From an uncultured bacterium (lineage in GTDB: Bacteria > Verrucomicrobiota > Verrucomicrobiia > CAIQCK01), in the NCBI GenBank assembly GCA_903870275.1, contig CAIQCK010000068.1:1-64000 (forward strand): 64,000 bases of DNA, in the 5' to 3' direction. Position numbers and translations under genes: made by a program. Positions within the stretch are counted from its first letter, which is position 1. Every line of letters begins with the position of its first letter. The notes under the pieces were generated by a model that saw only the letters and a list, made by a program, of their open reading frames with translations, was not told where the DNA came from and searched no databases. Of the stretch, positions 44,666-54,059 are shown in pieces.

Positions 44666-46843
44666 TCAGCGGTTCACGGTGATGACGAACCACGTCGTCG
44701 CCGGCTGGCCCATCTCCAGTATCCAGTCGTCGCCGTCGCGCTTCAGCGGCAGCGATGGGCCGAGCGGCTGGCCCGCGCCGTCCAGCGGCTGCGCGGCCAC
44801 AGCGCGCGCCGAGGCCAGCGCCGTAAGCGCGATCCTGCCGGTGACCGGCTCGATGCGCACCGGCGCTTCGCCCCATTTCTCCAGCGACGTGCGCTTTTCG
44901 TTCCAGACCATGCCGGTGTTGGCGACGCGCGCGGTAGCGGTCAGCAGCAGGCGGCCCGCGCCGGCAATAGGCCGGCCGTCGAGCGCGCCGAGCGTGAGCG
45001 CGCAGAAGGGCGTCTGGATTTCGGCGCGAAGATTTTTCGTGGCAACCGGCTGGCGCGCGAGGTGACCGATGAGCGCCTGCGAGCGCAGCGTGTCCACGCT
45101 CACCACACCGCTGCCTTTTTCGCCGCTGCGCCACGTCAGCTCGCCTGTGTCGGAGACAATCGGGTCCGCCGTCAGCGGCTCAAAGGGCGCGGTCGGTGGG
45201 CCGTCGAACGACGTGGTCCGTACCGCGTGCACGAGCGGCAGCGCGAGCGGGAAGCCCGGCGTGAAAAAGGGCGACTCCGACCTCGGCAGACGCAGGCTTT
45301 CGAGGACTTGCTCGCGGCTGTAGCTGCGGCCCACGACGCGTTGCGCGGGCTGCACGTCGCCGCGCAGGAATATCAACGCGCCCGCGGCGAGCTGGCTCAT
45401 TTTGACGGGATCTTTGGCGAAATCGAAATAAGCCAGGGCGTGATCTTGCATGGTGGTGACGTCCTCGTGCGCGAGCGTGTACCAAAAAATGCCGTCCCAA
45501 TCCTGCAACGCCGCGTAAGCCGCCAGAATCGGCACGCCTTCGCAGGCATTCTCATTAGGGAACGGATGGTTCGCCTCGGAAACGGTGTAGGGCTTGCCCG
45601 CAACGGCGGTGCGCGAGAGCTGGACGGCGCTGGACTTGAGCGGCTGATCCACCATCGGTGTGTTGCCGACGGTGAAGCCGGCGCGCTTGCCGGTCTTGGG
45701 GTCGGTGATGTAGTTCGGATGCTGCCAGTAGATATGGCCGTCCACGATGTCGAGTTGCGCCAGCGACGCGACCAACGCGTATCGCGACCCGCCGTGATCG
45801 TGGTCGCTGTTGCCGATGAGCAGGCTTTTCACGCCGAGTTCGTCACGGAGGAACTTGGCCATGTCGCGGAAATAATTCCGCTCGACCTCCATGTAGAACG
45901 CCGCCTCGGCTTCAAACCGGTCCTTCGCGGCCTTGGCGAACTCCTCCTTGCGCAGCCGCGGGATGAGCGCGCCCGCCTCGATGCCGGCTTCGCGCCGCCA
46001 GCGCGCGAGCGTGTCGCCGGAAGCGTGGCTGGACAACCATGCGTTGAACTTTTTCGTCAGCGCCCCGGCATAGCTCGGCGGAATATCATGCCAGGTGCCG
46101 ACGGCCTTGCCGGTTTGCTCGCCGACGAGCCGGTTCTGCGTCCACGACTCCACCAGCGAGTTTTCGTTCACGAACTCGACCACCGCCACCGCCGGCTCGT
46201 CGCGGTAGGCGAGGCCGGTGAAGGCATTGGTGTGCGTGAGCAACTGCCGGGCGTATTCGCGCTGCAACTCGAGGAGCCGTTCGTCGAAGTACGTCGCGCC
46301 TTTGCCGATGCCGAGCGCCTCGCAATCCCGCACGCCGTCGCCGGGCTTGTAGGTGCGATAGACGTTGAGGTTCAGGTCGCTGTAGATGCCGCGCTTCTTC
46401 AACTCGGTGACGAAGCAGTCGAGCCGCTCCAGCGCCTGCGGGTCGAGCGCGCGGGTGTCGTCGCGGCCCTCGGCGATGAGCGTGCCGACCTTGTCGAGGA
46501 AATGGAACCGGACGCAGTTGATGCCGCGGCCGGCCAGTTGCGCGGCGATCACCGGCGCGGCGGATGTCGCCGGCAGCGCCGCCTTGCCGGTGGCGTTGAG
46601 GCCCCAGATGCGGAACCGGTTTCCGCCCGGCAACACGAGATGCCCCTCCTTCACCCTCACGAACCCGTGCTTGCCGGCGGGCGCGTCGAGCACGGACGAG
46701 ATATCGGCCGGTGAGGGCGCGGCGGCGCGCCATTCGACCGGAAACGCCGGCCAGTTGTCAGACGGTTCGGCGGCGATGAGCGCGGCGGGCGGCGAAAGGA
46801 GAAACGCGAGGACTGTCAGTGGGAGAAAACGGAGTGGTTTCAT
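44666..46843 (-). CDS. Secreted clan GH-A (GH5-like) glycoside hydrolase
   Basis: The 725-residue protein has a signal peptide (about residues 1-25) and an N-terminal beta-segment with FVRVKEGHLVLPGGNRFRIWG. Its TIM barrel includes GINCVRFHFLDK, a likely acid/base Glu in VAVVEFVNENSLVE and a likely nucleophile Glu in YTVSEANHPFPNE. A C-terminal beta-domain (about 560-725) follows. The NE motif and spacing place it in clan GH-A; family and substrate are uncertain. It forms an operon with the downstream GH32-like gene (TGATCATG junction). Confidence 0.78.
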   Translation of the reverse strand: MKPLRFLPLTVLAFLLSPPAALIAAEPSDNWPAFPVEWRAAAPSPADISSVLDAPAGKHGFVRVKEGHLVLPGGNRFRIWGLNATGKAALPATSAAPVIAAQLAGRGINCVRFHFLDKVGTLIAEGRDDTRALDPQALERLDCFVTELKKRGIYSDLNLNVYRTYKPGDGVRDCEALGIGKGATYFDERLLELQREYARQLLTHTNAFTGLAYRDEPAVAVVEFVNENSLVESWTQNRLVGEQTGKAVGTWHDIPPSYAGALTKKFNAWLSSHASGDTLARWRREAGIEAGALIPRLRKEEFAKAAKDRFEAEAAFYMEVERNYFRDMAKFLRDELGVKSLLIGNSDHDHGGSRYALVASLAQLDIVDGHIYWQHPNYITDPKTGKRAGFTVGNTPMVDQPLKSSAVQLSRTAVAGKPYTVSEANHPFPNENACEGVPILAAYAALQDWDGIFWYTLAHEDVTTMQDHALAYFDFAKDPVKMSQLAAGALIFLRGDVQPAQRVVGRSYSREQVLESLRLPRSESPFFTPGFPLALPLVHAVRTTSFDGPPTAPFEPLTADPIVSDTGELTWRSGEKGSGVVSVDTLRSQALIGHLARQPVATKNLRAEIQTPFCALTLGALDGRPIAGAGRLLLTATARVANTGMVWNEKRTSLEKWGEAPVRIEPVTGRIALTALASARAVAAQPLDGAGQPLGPSLPLKRDGDDWILEMGQPATTWFVITVNR

Positions 46844-46932
46844 ACGCCGCCATTTTGGCGGCTGCGCCGCCGCGTTTCAACTCAACAATCCATTGCGCTT
46901 CATCCAACCGCCAGCGCGATGTGCGCGGCGCG

Positions 46933-49521
46933 TCAGTTCCCGCCAGCGCCGGGACCTGATCCGCGTTGGATGACCGGCTCGCCGCCCTCCAGCCGCACCG
47001 CGCGAACCGGATGGGCGGCGTCCACCGGCTCGATGACGGTGACGAACTTCGCCTCCGCGCCCCGTTGCCGCAACACCAGCATCGGCATGCGCACGTCGGG
47101 CGAATTTGTCAGGCCGCTCGCCACGATGACCTCGACGGGCGCGCCGTCCACCGGCAAGACCCAGACGCGCAGCCGTTTCCCGCCGGAAGCAAAGGTGAAC
47201 GCCGCCATGTCGCGGATCGTTGCCGACTCTTTTTGTTCGATGAGTTCGTAGCCGCACTTGGTTCCGAGCAATCCCTGACGCGGCGACAGCGCCACGCTGC
47301 TTTCGGCCGGCTCGCCATTGATGTGCAGGACGTAGTCGAACTGGTGCGCCGCGGCCGCCGACGCCGGAGCGCCCGTCACGTCATAACGATCCACGACGCA
47401 GTTGTCGCGAAGCTGCACCGTGCGCCGCAGCATCAGGCCGTCGTAAACGCAGTCGCACGAGGCCGACACCCGTTTCTGCTCCGGGTCGAAGGCATCGAGC
47501 CTGCCCATGACCTTGTGGGCGGCGCTGTCCACCGGCCACATCGGCTGGCCCACGCGGGTCGGCATCTGCGATATGCCGTCCACGACGACCGTGTTATGGC
47601 TGACGGTCTGCGCGGTCCATTCCCGTTTCCAGTGCGTCTCGTAGGGCATGCTGCCGAAGAGCGGAATCCATTGCCGGTCGTGCGCGTAAACCGCCACGCT
47701 CAACTTGTCGGGATGGCCGTGGCCGCCGCCGTAGGGGCCGTAGCTGAACGCGACGGCGGTGGCGTCGGGCCGCGCCGTGAAATCGCCGGCGGTTTGCCGC
47801 AGCACCGCCACGCCGCTCGATGGGAACAACGAGCAGCCGTTCTTGTAAACGCCCGTGTTGGCGAAAGCGCTCTCCAACTTCAGTTCGCTCGCGGCCTCCG
47901 GCAAATCATAGACGAGCCAATGCCAGTCGGGCGTGAAATGATAGATCGCCGGCGTGGAGGAAACTTTCTTGCCGTCGCAAAACAGCGTTGCCTGGTTGCC
48001 GGCCACTTCGAGCCGGAACGGATAGGGGCGATTCAGCTCGCGCATGCAGCCGGCGATGGAAAACGATTTGCGATTCTCCGCGCTTTTCGTATCGGTGTGG
48101 AAGACGACCCATGCGCGGTCCTCCTTGCCGGAATCGGCCAGCCGCGTCGTGGTCCACTCGAGCGTGAAATCCCCGGCGTCGGCGTCGTTGAGCAGGTAAT
48201 TGTCGGAGCGGTTCTTGCCGCCGTCGCTGGCGAGCATTGCGTCGCCCTGCGGCTCGAACGTCGCGTCGCGCCGTTCCCAAACCACGGGCCGGCTGTTCAA
48301 CCGGACGTTTTCATGGCGATACTGGTAGCGGTAGTAGTGCAGGAAACCCAGCCGGCCGCGGTTGGTCTCCGCCACCGCAACGGGCGAGTCGCGGCGCAGC
48401 AGCCACGCCAGTTTCGGGTCGCGGTAGTGTTGCCACGCCGCGAGGTGAATCCAGCTCGCGTGCCGGACGCCGGGATCGCTGTCGCCGAGCGCCGGAAAAC
48501 TGAAATCGGGAAAGGCGAGGTAGAACGGCGCGTCCAACATCAGCCGCAGCGACTTCGGCCGGTCGCTGGTGTCTGTGACGTAGTGGACGCCCTCGTCGCG
48601 CGAGCGTTCGTTGGGCGCCGTCAGGTGGTAGAGGTCCACGCCGCAATGCGACAGCGCCTCCATCAGCGGCATCAGCGCGTCCACGACGAATTCGTGATAA
48701 CCCGGCGAGCGTTCCCAAAACAACCCGTCGTCGCGGATGTCGTGGGCGACCAGATGTTTGAAGCCGTAGCGGCTGTTGACGGCGTAGTCCACGAGGCTCG
48801 CGTCGTTGAGCGCCAGCCCGACGAGGCCCACGGCCGAGAGATGCCACGCCTGGAAATTGTAGCAACGGTAGTGGAGGTCCTGGATGCGCGGGTCGTGCTC
48901 GAAGTCGTCCACCTTGAAACACGCGGCGGCGGCGCGCAACAGGTCGCGCTCGATGTGCTCCCGCTGCGCGGCCGTGAGCGCGCCGCTGTCGGCCACGAGG
49001 TCATACGCCTGCACGATCGGCACCAGCCAAATCGCTTCGTAGAGCGACGATTGCGTGAACACCTTGCAGCGGCCACGGGTCAGCGGCAGGCCGGGATAAA
49101 CATCGGCATACGCCAGCAAACCGTCGCGCACCCAATCGGCGTAGCGACGCGTGCCGGTGAAGGTGAACGCCACAGCGACGTCGAAGAGCTGTTTGCTGCG
49201 GCTCCAGTGCGCGGTGTCGCCACGCTCCGGCAGCTTGTCCAGCGGCTGCGCGACGATTTTGTCCGCGTCCGCGGTAAATTGCGCCAGCGACCGTTTCGCC
49301 CATGGCAGGCTCGCCACGCGATCCTTCGCCCGCGCCGCGTCGTCCGGCGTGAGCGCGAGGCAGGGATGGTGCGGCGGCACCCGGAGCGGGGCGAGCGGCG
49401 GAGCATCGCCGGCCGAAGCCACGCCGGCGATGACGAGCGACATCATCGTGACACGCAGTAAACGGCTCCATTGCGTTCTGGAGCTGGAGCGGACGCGGAT
49501 AAAGTTGGCGGGTTGAGTCAT
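46933..49521 (-). CDS. Secreted heparinase II/III-family polysaccharide lyase
   Basis: The 862-residue protein has a signal peptide (about residues 15-37), an alpha/alpha-toroid region (about 55-410) with LVPIVQAYDLVADSG, YNFQAWHLSAVGLVGLAL and DDGLFWERSPGYHEF, and a C-terminal beta-sandwich with the hallmark YGPYGGGHGHPDKLS and HNTVVVDG. Tyr and His in these blocks are the usual catalytic residues of PL15/17/21-type lyases. Substrates in this superfamily are heparan sulfate, alginate or ulvan-like uronates. I chose the ATG at 49521 because the upstream frame reads through a palindromic repeat. Confidence 0.85.
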   Translation of the reverse strand: MTQPANFIRVRSSSRTQWSRLLRVTMMSLVIAGVASAGDAPPLAPLRVPPHHPCLALTPDDAARAKDRVASLPWAKRSLAQFTADADKIVAQPLDKLPERGDTAHWSRSKQLFDVAVAFTFTGTRRYADWVRDGLLAYADVYPGLPLTRGRCKVFTQSSLYEAIWLVPIVQAYDLVADSGALTAAQREHIERDLLRAAAACFKVDDFEHDPRIQDLHYRCYNFQAWHLSAVGLVGLALNDASLVDYAVNSRYGFKHLVAHDIRDDGLFWERSPGYHEFVVDALMPLMEALSHCGVDLYHLTAPNERSRDEGVHYVTDTSDRPKSLRLMLDAPFYLAFPDFSFPALGDSDPGVRHASWIHLAAWQHYRDPKLAWLLRRDSPVAVAETNRGRLGFLHYYRYQYRHENVRLNSRPVVWERRDATFEPQGDAMLASDGGKNRSDNYLLNDADAGDFTLEWTTTRLADSGKEDRAWVVFHTDTKSAENRKSFSIAGCMRELNRPYPFRLEVAGNQATLFCDGKKVSSTPAIYHFTPDWHWLVYDLPEAASELKLESAFANTGVYKNGCSLFPSSGVAVLRQTAGDFTARPDATAVAFSYGPYGGGHGHPDKLSVAVYAHDRQWIPLFGSMPYETHWKREWTAQTVSHNTVVVDGISQMPTRVGQPMWPVDSAAHKVMGRLDAFDPEQKRVSASCDCVYDGLMLRRTVQLRDNCVVDRYDVTGAPASAAAAHQFDYVLHINGEPAESSVALSPRQGLLGTKCGYELIEQKESATIRDMAAFTFASGGKRLRVWVLPVDGAPVEVIVASGLTNSPDVRMPMLVLRQRGAEAKFVTVIEPVDAAHPVRAVRLEGGEPVIQRGSGPGAGGN

Positions 49522-49556
49522 GAGATGGATTCGGCGTTGGCTTGGGATTCCAAATG

Positions 49557-49683
49557 ATACCATTCGAGTTTGCTTTTTGCACTGTAGCGGCGGTCTCTGA
49601 CCGCCGAACTGTTGGCGATTCAAGGACCGGCGGTCAGAGACCGCCGCTACAGCAATAGTGCTGTTCCAATCCACAACCGGTAT
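49557..49683. repeat. 127-bp MITE-like palindrome, copy A
   Basis: Terminal ATACC (49557-49561) and GGTAT (49679-49683) enclose a core palindrome with 24-bp arms (CTGTAGCGGCGGTCTCTGACC and complement, 49582-49652). Flanks inside the termini (TTTGCTTTTTGCA on one side, CCACAACCGG on the other) match copy B at 61341-61468 in opposite orientation. Confidence 0.82.
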
Positions 49684-49701
49684 GAGATCGCGCGCCGGCG
49701 G

Positions 49702-50583
49702 TCATTTCTTGGCGCGGTTCGCTGGTGGCGTCTTGCCGGACTTGGCGCGGATGAGCGGCGCGAGGAACTTCGCCGTCTCGTCGCCGATGACGTGGTAGCC
49801 GGCCAGGTTCGGATGCCGGTCGCCATACCAGCCGGGCAGGTTGCCGAAATGCGCGTCGAGCCGGTTGTCCATCACCTCGACCGTCGGCTCCTTGTTGCCC
49901 TTGTCCACGACGAACGGTTTCACGAACTCGCGGTATTTCTCGGGAATCTTCGCCAGCGGGAAGCGGCGGTAGTTGAGCATATTCGGCCCCTTCTGCAATT
50001 CCTCGTAGTAACGCGGATAGATGTCGAAGAGCGGCAGTTTCTCCTCGCTGGCCACGCGGCGCACAATGTCGTTGATGCGCTTGGCGCTGGGATTGTCGTC
50101 TTCGCTCTTGCACGCCATCGCGATGACCGTCATCGGGATGATCGTCGCCGCCGGATGGTCCTTGCGCAGCCGCGCGATCAGCTCGTGGAAATCCTTCGGG
50201 AAGTTCGTGTCGAAGTTCTCGCGCCGGGCCACATCGTTGAGGCCGTATCGGATGAGGATGTAGTCGAGGCCGGGCAGCTTCGACGCCACTTTGTCATAGC
50301 GGCCGGTGTCGAGCAGGCGGTGGATGAACTCGCCGCTGAGGGCGACGTTGATGACGTTGCACGGCGGCAAATCGCCTTCCGCCGCCAGCAACTGCTGGAT
50401 CACGTCCTCCAGGTGCGGCCCTTCCGGCACATGCCGCCGCGGAATGCTTCCCTCTGCCGTGCTGTCGCCGAGGATCAGGATTTGCACTTTGCCGTCGTGC
50501 TCGCCGCGGCTCGCGACGGGCGCCGCCACAAGCGCGGCGATGCCGAGCAACCATGCAATTGTCTGAATCAGTCTTCTGTTCAT
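49702..50583 (-). CDS. Secreted SGNH/GDSL-family hydrolase
   Basis: The 293-residue protein has a signal peptide (about residues 1-25) and the SGNH blocks: ILILGDSTAEGS (nucleophile Ser), LSGEF with the block II Gly, IRYGLNDVARRENF (block III Asn) and WYGDRHPNLAGYHVIG (catalytic Asp and His). Likely an esterase removing acetyl or related groups from polysaccharide or acting on oligosaccharide esters, which suits the glycosidase neighbourhood. Confidence 0.88.
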   Translation of the reverse strand: MNRRLIQTIAWLLGIAALVAAPVASRGEHDGKVQILILGDSTAEGSIPRRHVPEGPHLEDVIQQLLAAEGDLPPCNVINVALSGEFIHRLLDTGRYDKVASKLPGLDYILIRYGLNDVARRENFDTNFPKDFHELIARLRKDHPAATIIPMTVIAMACKSEDDNPSAKRINDIVRRVASEEKLPLFDIYPRYYEELQKGPNMLNYRRFPLAKIPEKYREFVKPFVVDKGNKEPTVEVMDNRLDAHFGNLPGWYGDRHPNLAGYHVIGDETAKFLAPLIRAKSGKTPPANRAKK

Positions 50584-50663
50584 GATGATTTTGTTTTATC
50601 AGGTTCGCAGCAACACTGCGCTTTCAAACTCACTCGCTTTCGCATCACTAATCCAGTCATTAC

Positions 50664-51950
50664 TCAGCGCGGATCGGTCACGCGACCGAGAAACAAGCAC
50701 GCACCGGTCTCGCGGTGTTGAATGGCAAACAGAAATGGCCGGTCCACGTGAATCTCCATGATTTTTTCCGGCGGGCCGCCTCCTGTCTCCATGGGCATGA
50801 CTGTGGCGGCAGCCGCCTCGGTGCCTTTCTCGTCCACTGAAATGAACGTCTTGTGAAGCACATCGGAGAGGAACAAATAATCGTCCGGTTTGCGAGGAGC
50901 GATGCGCCCGAAGTTGGCGCTCTTGGGCGGCAGGTCAAAAGCCGACTTCATGCCGAGTGATTGGAGCGTCTTGCCCAGCCACATTGTATCCGGTTGAAGT
51001 TTGAATTTCGGCATTTGCAGAGTGATTAGCTGATAGGGCATCTGTTTACAGGCATCCAGGATTTCTGGCGTCATCTTGGCCTCAACCGCCGCAAGCTCCC
51101 TGGCTTCATCGGGCAGCAGAATCACGAATTGAAAATCGCAATTCCCATAGGGCAAAGCAATGGCGCTGAATCCATTCAACTTGGCGTAGCCAACAGAGGT
51201 GAGCGCCGTCATTGTGGGGACCGGCTTGGCTCCGGCACCGCGAATGCGGAAGGTCCGGTTTTTGGTCAATCCCGTTTCGAACGGCTCTTCCCATGCCGCT
51301 TTGAAGTAAAGGGCATTAACGAGCACCAACCGGGTCGAAGGCGTCAGCATGTTCTTGGGTATCACGTTCCTGATCTTTTGATGAGTTTCCCGCGCAACCC
51401 AACTGTTGATTGCCCCGCCTGATTGTTCCGGCTTGCGCGCAAAGTCCACCGCCATCATCGGGGCCGCGTAAAACTCTTTCACGAAGTTCAGAAACGCTTC
51501 TTGGAACCCGTATCCCTGCTGGCCGAAAAGCCTGTTAGCGAAAGAAATCTCGATGGGCTCCAGCCTCGCGCCGTGCGCCCTTGCCTGCACCAACCTTGCC
51601 CGGGACTCGGAGACTGCGCGATTGAAGACAGACCAGAGCGTTTGGAAAGACTTGTGAAGGAGAATCTCATCCTGCGGATAGTGCAACGCGCGCTGCATTT
51701 CGGCCCGCGTGTCGCCATCCGCGCCGGCGTAGCACATCGCCAGGGCCGTTTGAATCGAACAAGGCGATAACAACAGGTTGCTATCGCCATTGGCGCGGCA
51801 ACACATGCCGTAGAGTTCCAGCCCGAGTTGGTTTGTTGCGCGAACGGCGATGGAGGAATCAGAGGCAGACGCCTCAGCTATGCTGAGAGCCAAAAACATT
51901 GCGGCGTTTCCAAACAACACCGCAACTGTCTGAAACCTCCTTCGTTTCAT
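50664..51950 (-). CDS. Secreted serpin-family protease inhibitor
   Basis: The 428-residue protein has a signal peptide (about residues 1-29) and a complete serpin core: NLLLSPCSIQTALAMCYAGA, FANRLFGQQGY, TRLVLVNALYFKAAWEEPF, and the hinge of the reactive-centre loop EKGTEAAAATVMPM, followed by VDRPFLFAIQHRETGACLFLGRVTDP. The small-residue hinge (T-E-A-A-A-A-T) is that of inhibitory serpins. P1 lies in the M-P-M-E-T-G-G-G stretch and cannot be fixed. It may shield secreted enzymes from foreign proteases, by inference. GGAG precedes the ATG at 51950. Confidence 0.92.
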   Translation of the reverse strand: MKRRRFQTVAVLFGNAAMFLALSIAEASASDSSIAVRATNQLGLELYGMCCRANGDSNLLLSPCSIQTALAMCYAGADGDTRAEMQRALHYPQDEILLHKSFQTLWSVFNRAVSESRARLVQARAHGARLEPIEISFANRLFGQQGYGFQEAFLNFVKEFYAAPMMAVDFARKPEQSGGAINSWVARETHQKIRNVIPKNMLTPSTRLVLVNALYFKAAWEEPFETGLTKNRTFRIRGAGAKPVPTMTALTSVGYAKLNGFSAIALPYGNCDFQFVILLPDEARELAAVEAKMTPEILDACKQMPYQLITLQMPKFKLQPDTMWLGKTLQSLGMKSAFDLPPKSANFGRIAPRKPDDYLFLSDVLHKTFISVDEKGTEAAAATVMPMETGGGPPEKIMEIHVDRPFLFAIQHRETGACLFLGRVTDPR

Positions 51951-51990
51951 GCCAACTCCTTTTTTCCAAAGCGACGTCAACGCCGCGTCT

Positions 51991-53025
51991 TCAGGCCCAC
52001 TCGCCTTCGCAGCACTCGTGCGGATGATGCGGATAGGGCGAGTGGAAGGCCACCGAATCTTCCTCGCGTTTGAAGATCGAGCCGCAGCCTTGCGCCATGG
52101 TCTCCAGCTTCTTCGCGTCGGCCTCGGTGGCGGGGCGATACGCGATGCCCGCCGTGATCGCCTTGTCCTGCAAATCCATCCACGACGGCGGGAAACCGAG
52201 GACCACGCCCGGCAGCGACAGCGTCCAGCGGTAGGCGAGGCTGATGTCGTCCTGCTCTTCCAGCGGGCGATACCACCACTTGCGCGTGCGCTCGACGCCC
52301 GGCGGCCACGCGCCGGCGTTCATCGTCTTGATCGAGAGCACCGCCGCGCCCTTTTCCTTCGCGAGCGCGAGCACGTCCTTGCCGAAGCCGCGCGTGTAAT
52401 ACTCCACGTAGTTGACCGGGAACATCACCGTGTCATACGCGAAGCCGCGCAACGCCGCCAGCGCCGCCTTGGTCGTGTGGGCCGAGAACCCGATGGCGCG
52501 GATTTTGCCCTCCTTCTTTGCCTGAAGGATCGTCTCCAGCGCGCCGCCGGGCCCGAGCGAGGTTGCCACCTGCTCCGGCTTGACGAGGTGGTGCATCTGA
52601 TACACGTCGAAATGATCCGTCTTCAGCCGCTGAAGCGAGCGCTCCAGTTCCTGGCGGCAACCGTCCTTGTCGCGCATCTTGGATTTGCAGGCGAGAAAGT
52701 AACGGCTGCGGTCGAGGCCCTGCAACGCGATGCCCATCTTGATCTCGCATTCGCCATCCTTGCCGTAGGCCGGCGCCACGTCGTAGTAGTTCAGCCCGCG
52801 CTCGAACGCCTTGTGCACGTCGGCGGTGCAGCGCTCCTGATCGTAGTGCACGAGGCCGAGGCCGGAGAAACCGACGACGGAAACCTTGAAGCCGGTCCGG
52901 CCCAGCACGCGCTTGGGCATCTCGCCGGTCTCCGCGGCCGCCGCCTCCGCTTCGCTGACCAGCACGGGCCGGATGCCGAGTGCCGCCGCTCCGCCCATCA
53001 CTTTCAAGAACGATCTGCGTTTCAT
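51991..53025 (-). CDS. Aldo/keto reductase with Tat signal
   Basis: The 344-residue protein starts MKRRSFLKVMGGAAALG, a clear twin-arginine signal, indicating export with bound cofactor. The AKR tetrad is visible: Asp in NYYDVAPAYG, Tyr in the same block, Lys in FLACKSKM and His in VYQMHHLV. SIKTMNAGAWPPG and the C-terminal C-x-C/CC with E-C-C-E-G-E-W-A are unusual. Relatives are periplasmic oxidoreductases of unknown substrate. Forty bp separate its stop from the serpin start. Confidence 0.88.
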   Translation of the reverse strand: MKRRSFLKVMGGAAALGIRPVLVSEAEAAAAETGEMPKRVLGRTGFKVSVVGFSGLGLVHYDQERCTADVHKAFERGLNYYDVAPAYGKDGECEIKMGIALQGLDRSRYFLACKSKMRDKDGCRQELERSLQRLKTDHFDVYQMHHLVKPEQVATSLGPGGALETILQAKKEGKIRAIGFSAHTTKAALAALRGFAYDTVMFPVNYVEYYTRGFGKDVLALAKEKGAAVLSIKTMNAGAWPPGVERTRKWWYRPLEEQDDISLAYRWTLSLPGVVLGFPPSWMDLQDKAITAGIAYRPATEADAKKLETMAQGCGSIFKREEDSVAFHSPYPHHPHECCEGEWA

Positions 53026-53146
53026 CTTTCGGCTCCTTTCAAGTGCGCGTCACACGTCGAAGTGTAAACCCGCCGCTCTGGTGGCGCAACATTCGCCGCG
53101 ACCGCTGGCCGGTCATCCTCCGGCTTCGCGTCACGGAGTGACGCGA

Positions 53147-54059
53147 CTACTGTCCGGGCATGGGCGGCGTGGCGCCGGGCTGCGAGCAAACGTAGGCGGC
53201 CACCTCGTTGGCGTGGCGGTTGATGTCGTCGAGCGGGCGTCCGGCGAGCAAGCCGAGCGTCAACGCAGCCGTGAACGCGTCGCCTGCGCCGATGGTGTCC
53301 GCCACTTTCACCGCCAGACCGGGATGGTCCGACCAGATGCCGGCGGCAAGCAACAAGCTGCCGTGCGCACCGCGCGTCAGCGCCACCGCGCGCAGACCGA
53401 ACTGTTTCGCCAAGGCGGCGAGCTGTTCGCGCACGCCGCCGCGCAATCCAAACATCGCCGCCAGCACCGGCAGCTCCTGGTCGTTGAGCTTCAGCACGTT
53501 CGCGAGTTGCAGGGAGGTTTCCACGATCTCCGGCGAGTAAAACTGTTGCCGCAGGTTGATATCGAACACGCGCAGCGCCGTGGCCGGCGTGGCGGCGACG
53601 AGCGCGCGGATGGCGCTGCGCGACGGCCCGCGCGGCAAACGCCAGCGAGGCGTCGTCGGTAGAGGTGGATCGCGTCCTCCGGACGCGATCGTTGATGTGA
53701 GGCCGCAGAATCGCGCCCGGAGGTCGCGATCCACCAACGGCAATCCGGTCCCACGCGACATCCTCGTGGATGATGAACCGCGGCTGGCCGTCCGCGGCGA
53801 GTTCCACCGACACCGTGCCCGTCGGCGCGTTCGTGTCCACGCCGATGCCATCGGTCGTCAGGCCCAGCGCGCGGAGGCGGTCGAGGATTTCGCGGCCGAG
53901 CGGATCGTTGCCGACGCGCGAGACAACGCGGGTTTCCGCGCCGAGCGCGTGCGCGTGATAGGCGAAGTTCGCCGGCGCGCCGCCGAGCTGTTTGCCCGAC
54001 GGCAGCAAGTCCCAGAGGATTTCGCCCAAGCCGATGAAGATGGGCGGGTGCGATTTCAT
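53147..54059 (-). pseudogene. PfkB-family sugar kinase, frameshifted near a palindrome insertion
   Basis: Two frames together make one PfkB kinase. The first (from ATG 54059) has FIGLGEILWDLLPSGKQLGGAPANF, RVGNDPLGREILDRL and HEDVAWDRIAV. The second has VFDINLRQQFYS, LKLNDQELPVLAAMFG, LTRGAHGSLLL, the catalytic DTIGAGDAF and PLDDINRHANEVAAYVC. Between them lies a palindrome (53664-53735) and the frame shifts just beyond it, in the sequence around AVAQRHPRA/SAIRALVAATPA. About 20 residues of the expected barrel edge are missing. The start overlaps the stop of the sialidase fusion (ATGA). A sequencing error could fake the shift, but the palindrome makes a real lesion likely. Confidence 0.75.
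53664..53735. repeat. Palindrome inserted in the sugar kinase gene
   Basis: Arms 53664-53689 and 53710-53735 are inverted repeats (24 of 26 bases), each starting GGTGGATCGCG when read outward. It lies inside the kinase reading frame, where the family has no insertion. Confidence 0.8.

Noticed and set aside
47000-49461. 831-codon plus-strand open frame opposite the heparinase gene
   Set aside because: It is an antisense shadow of a GC-rich gene, with Arg/His-rich low-complexity composition and no domain.
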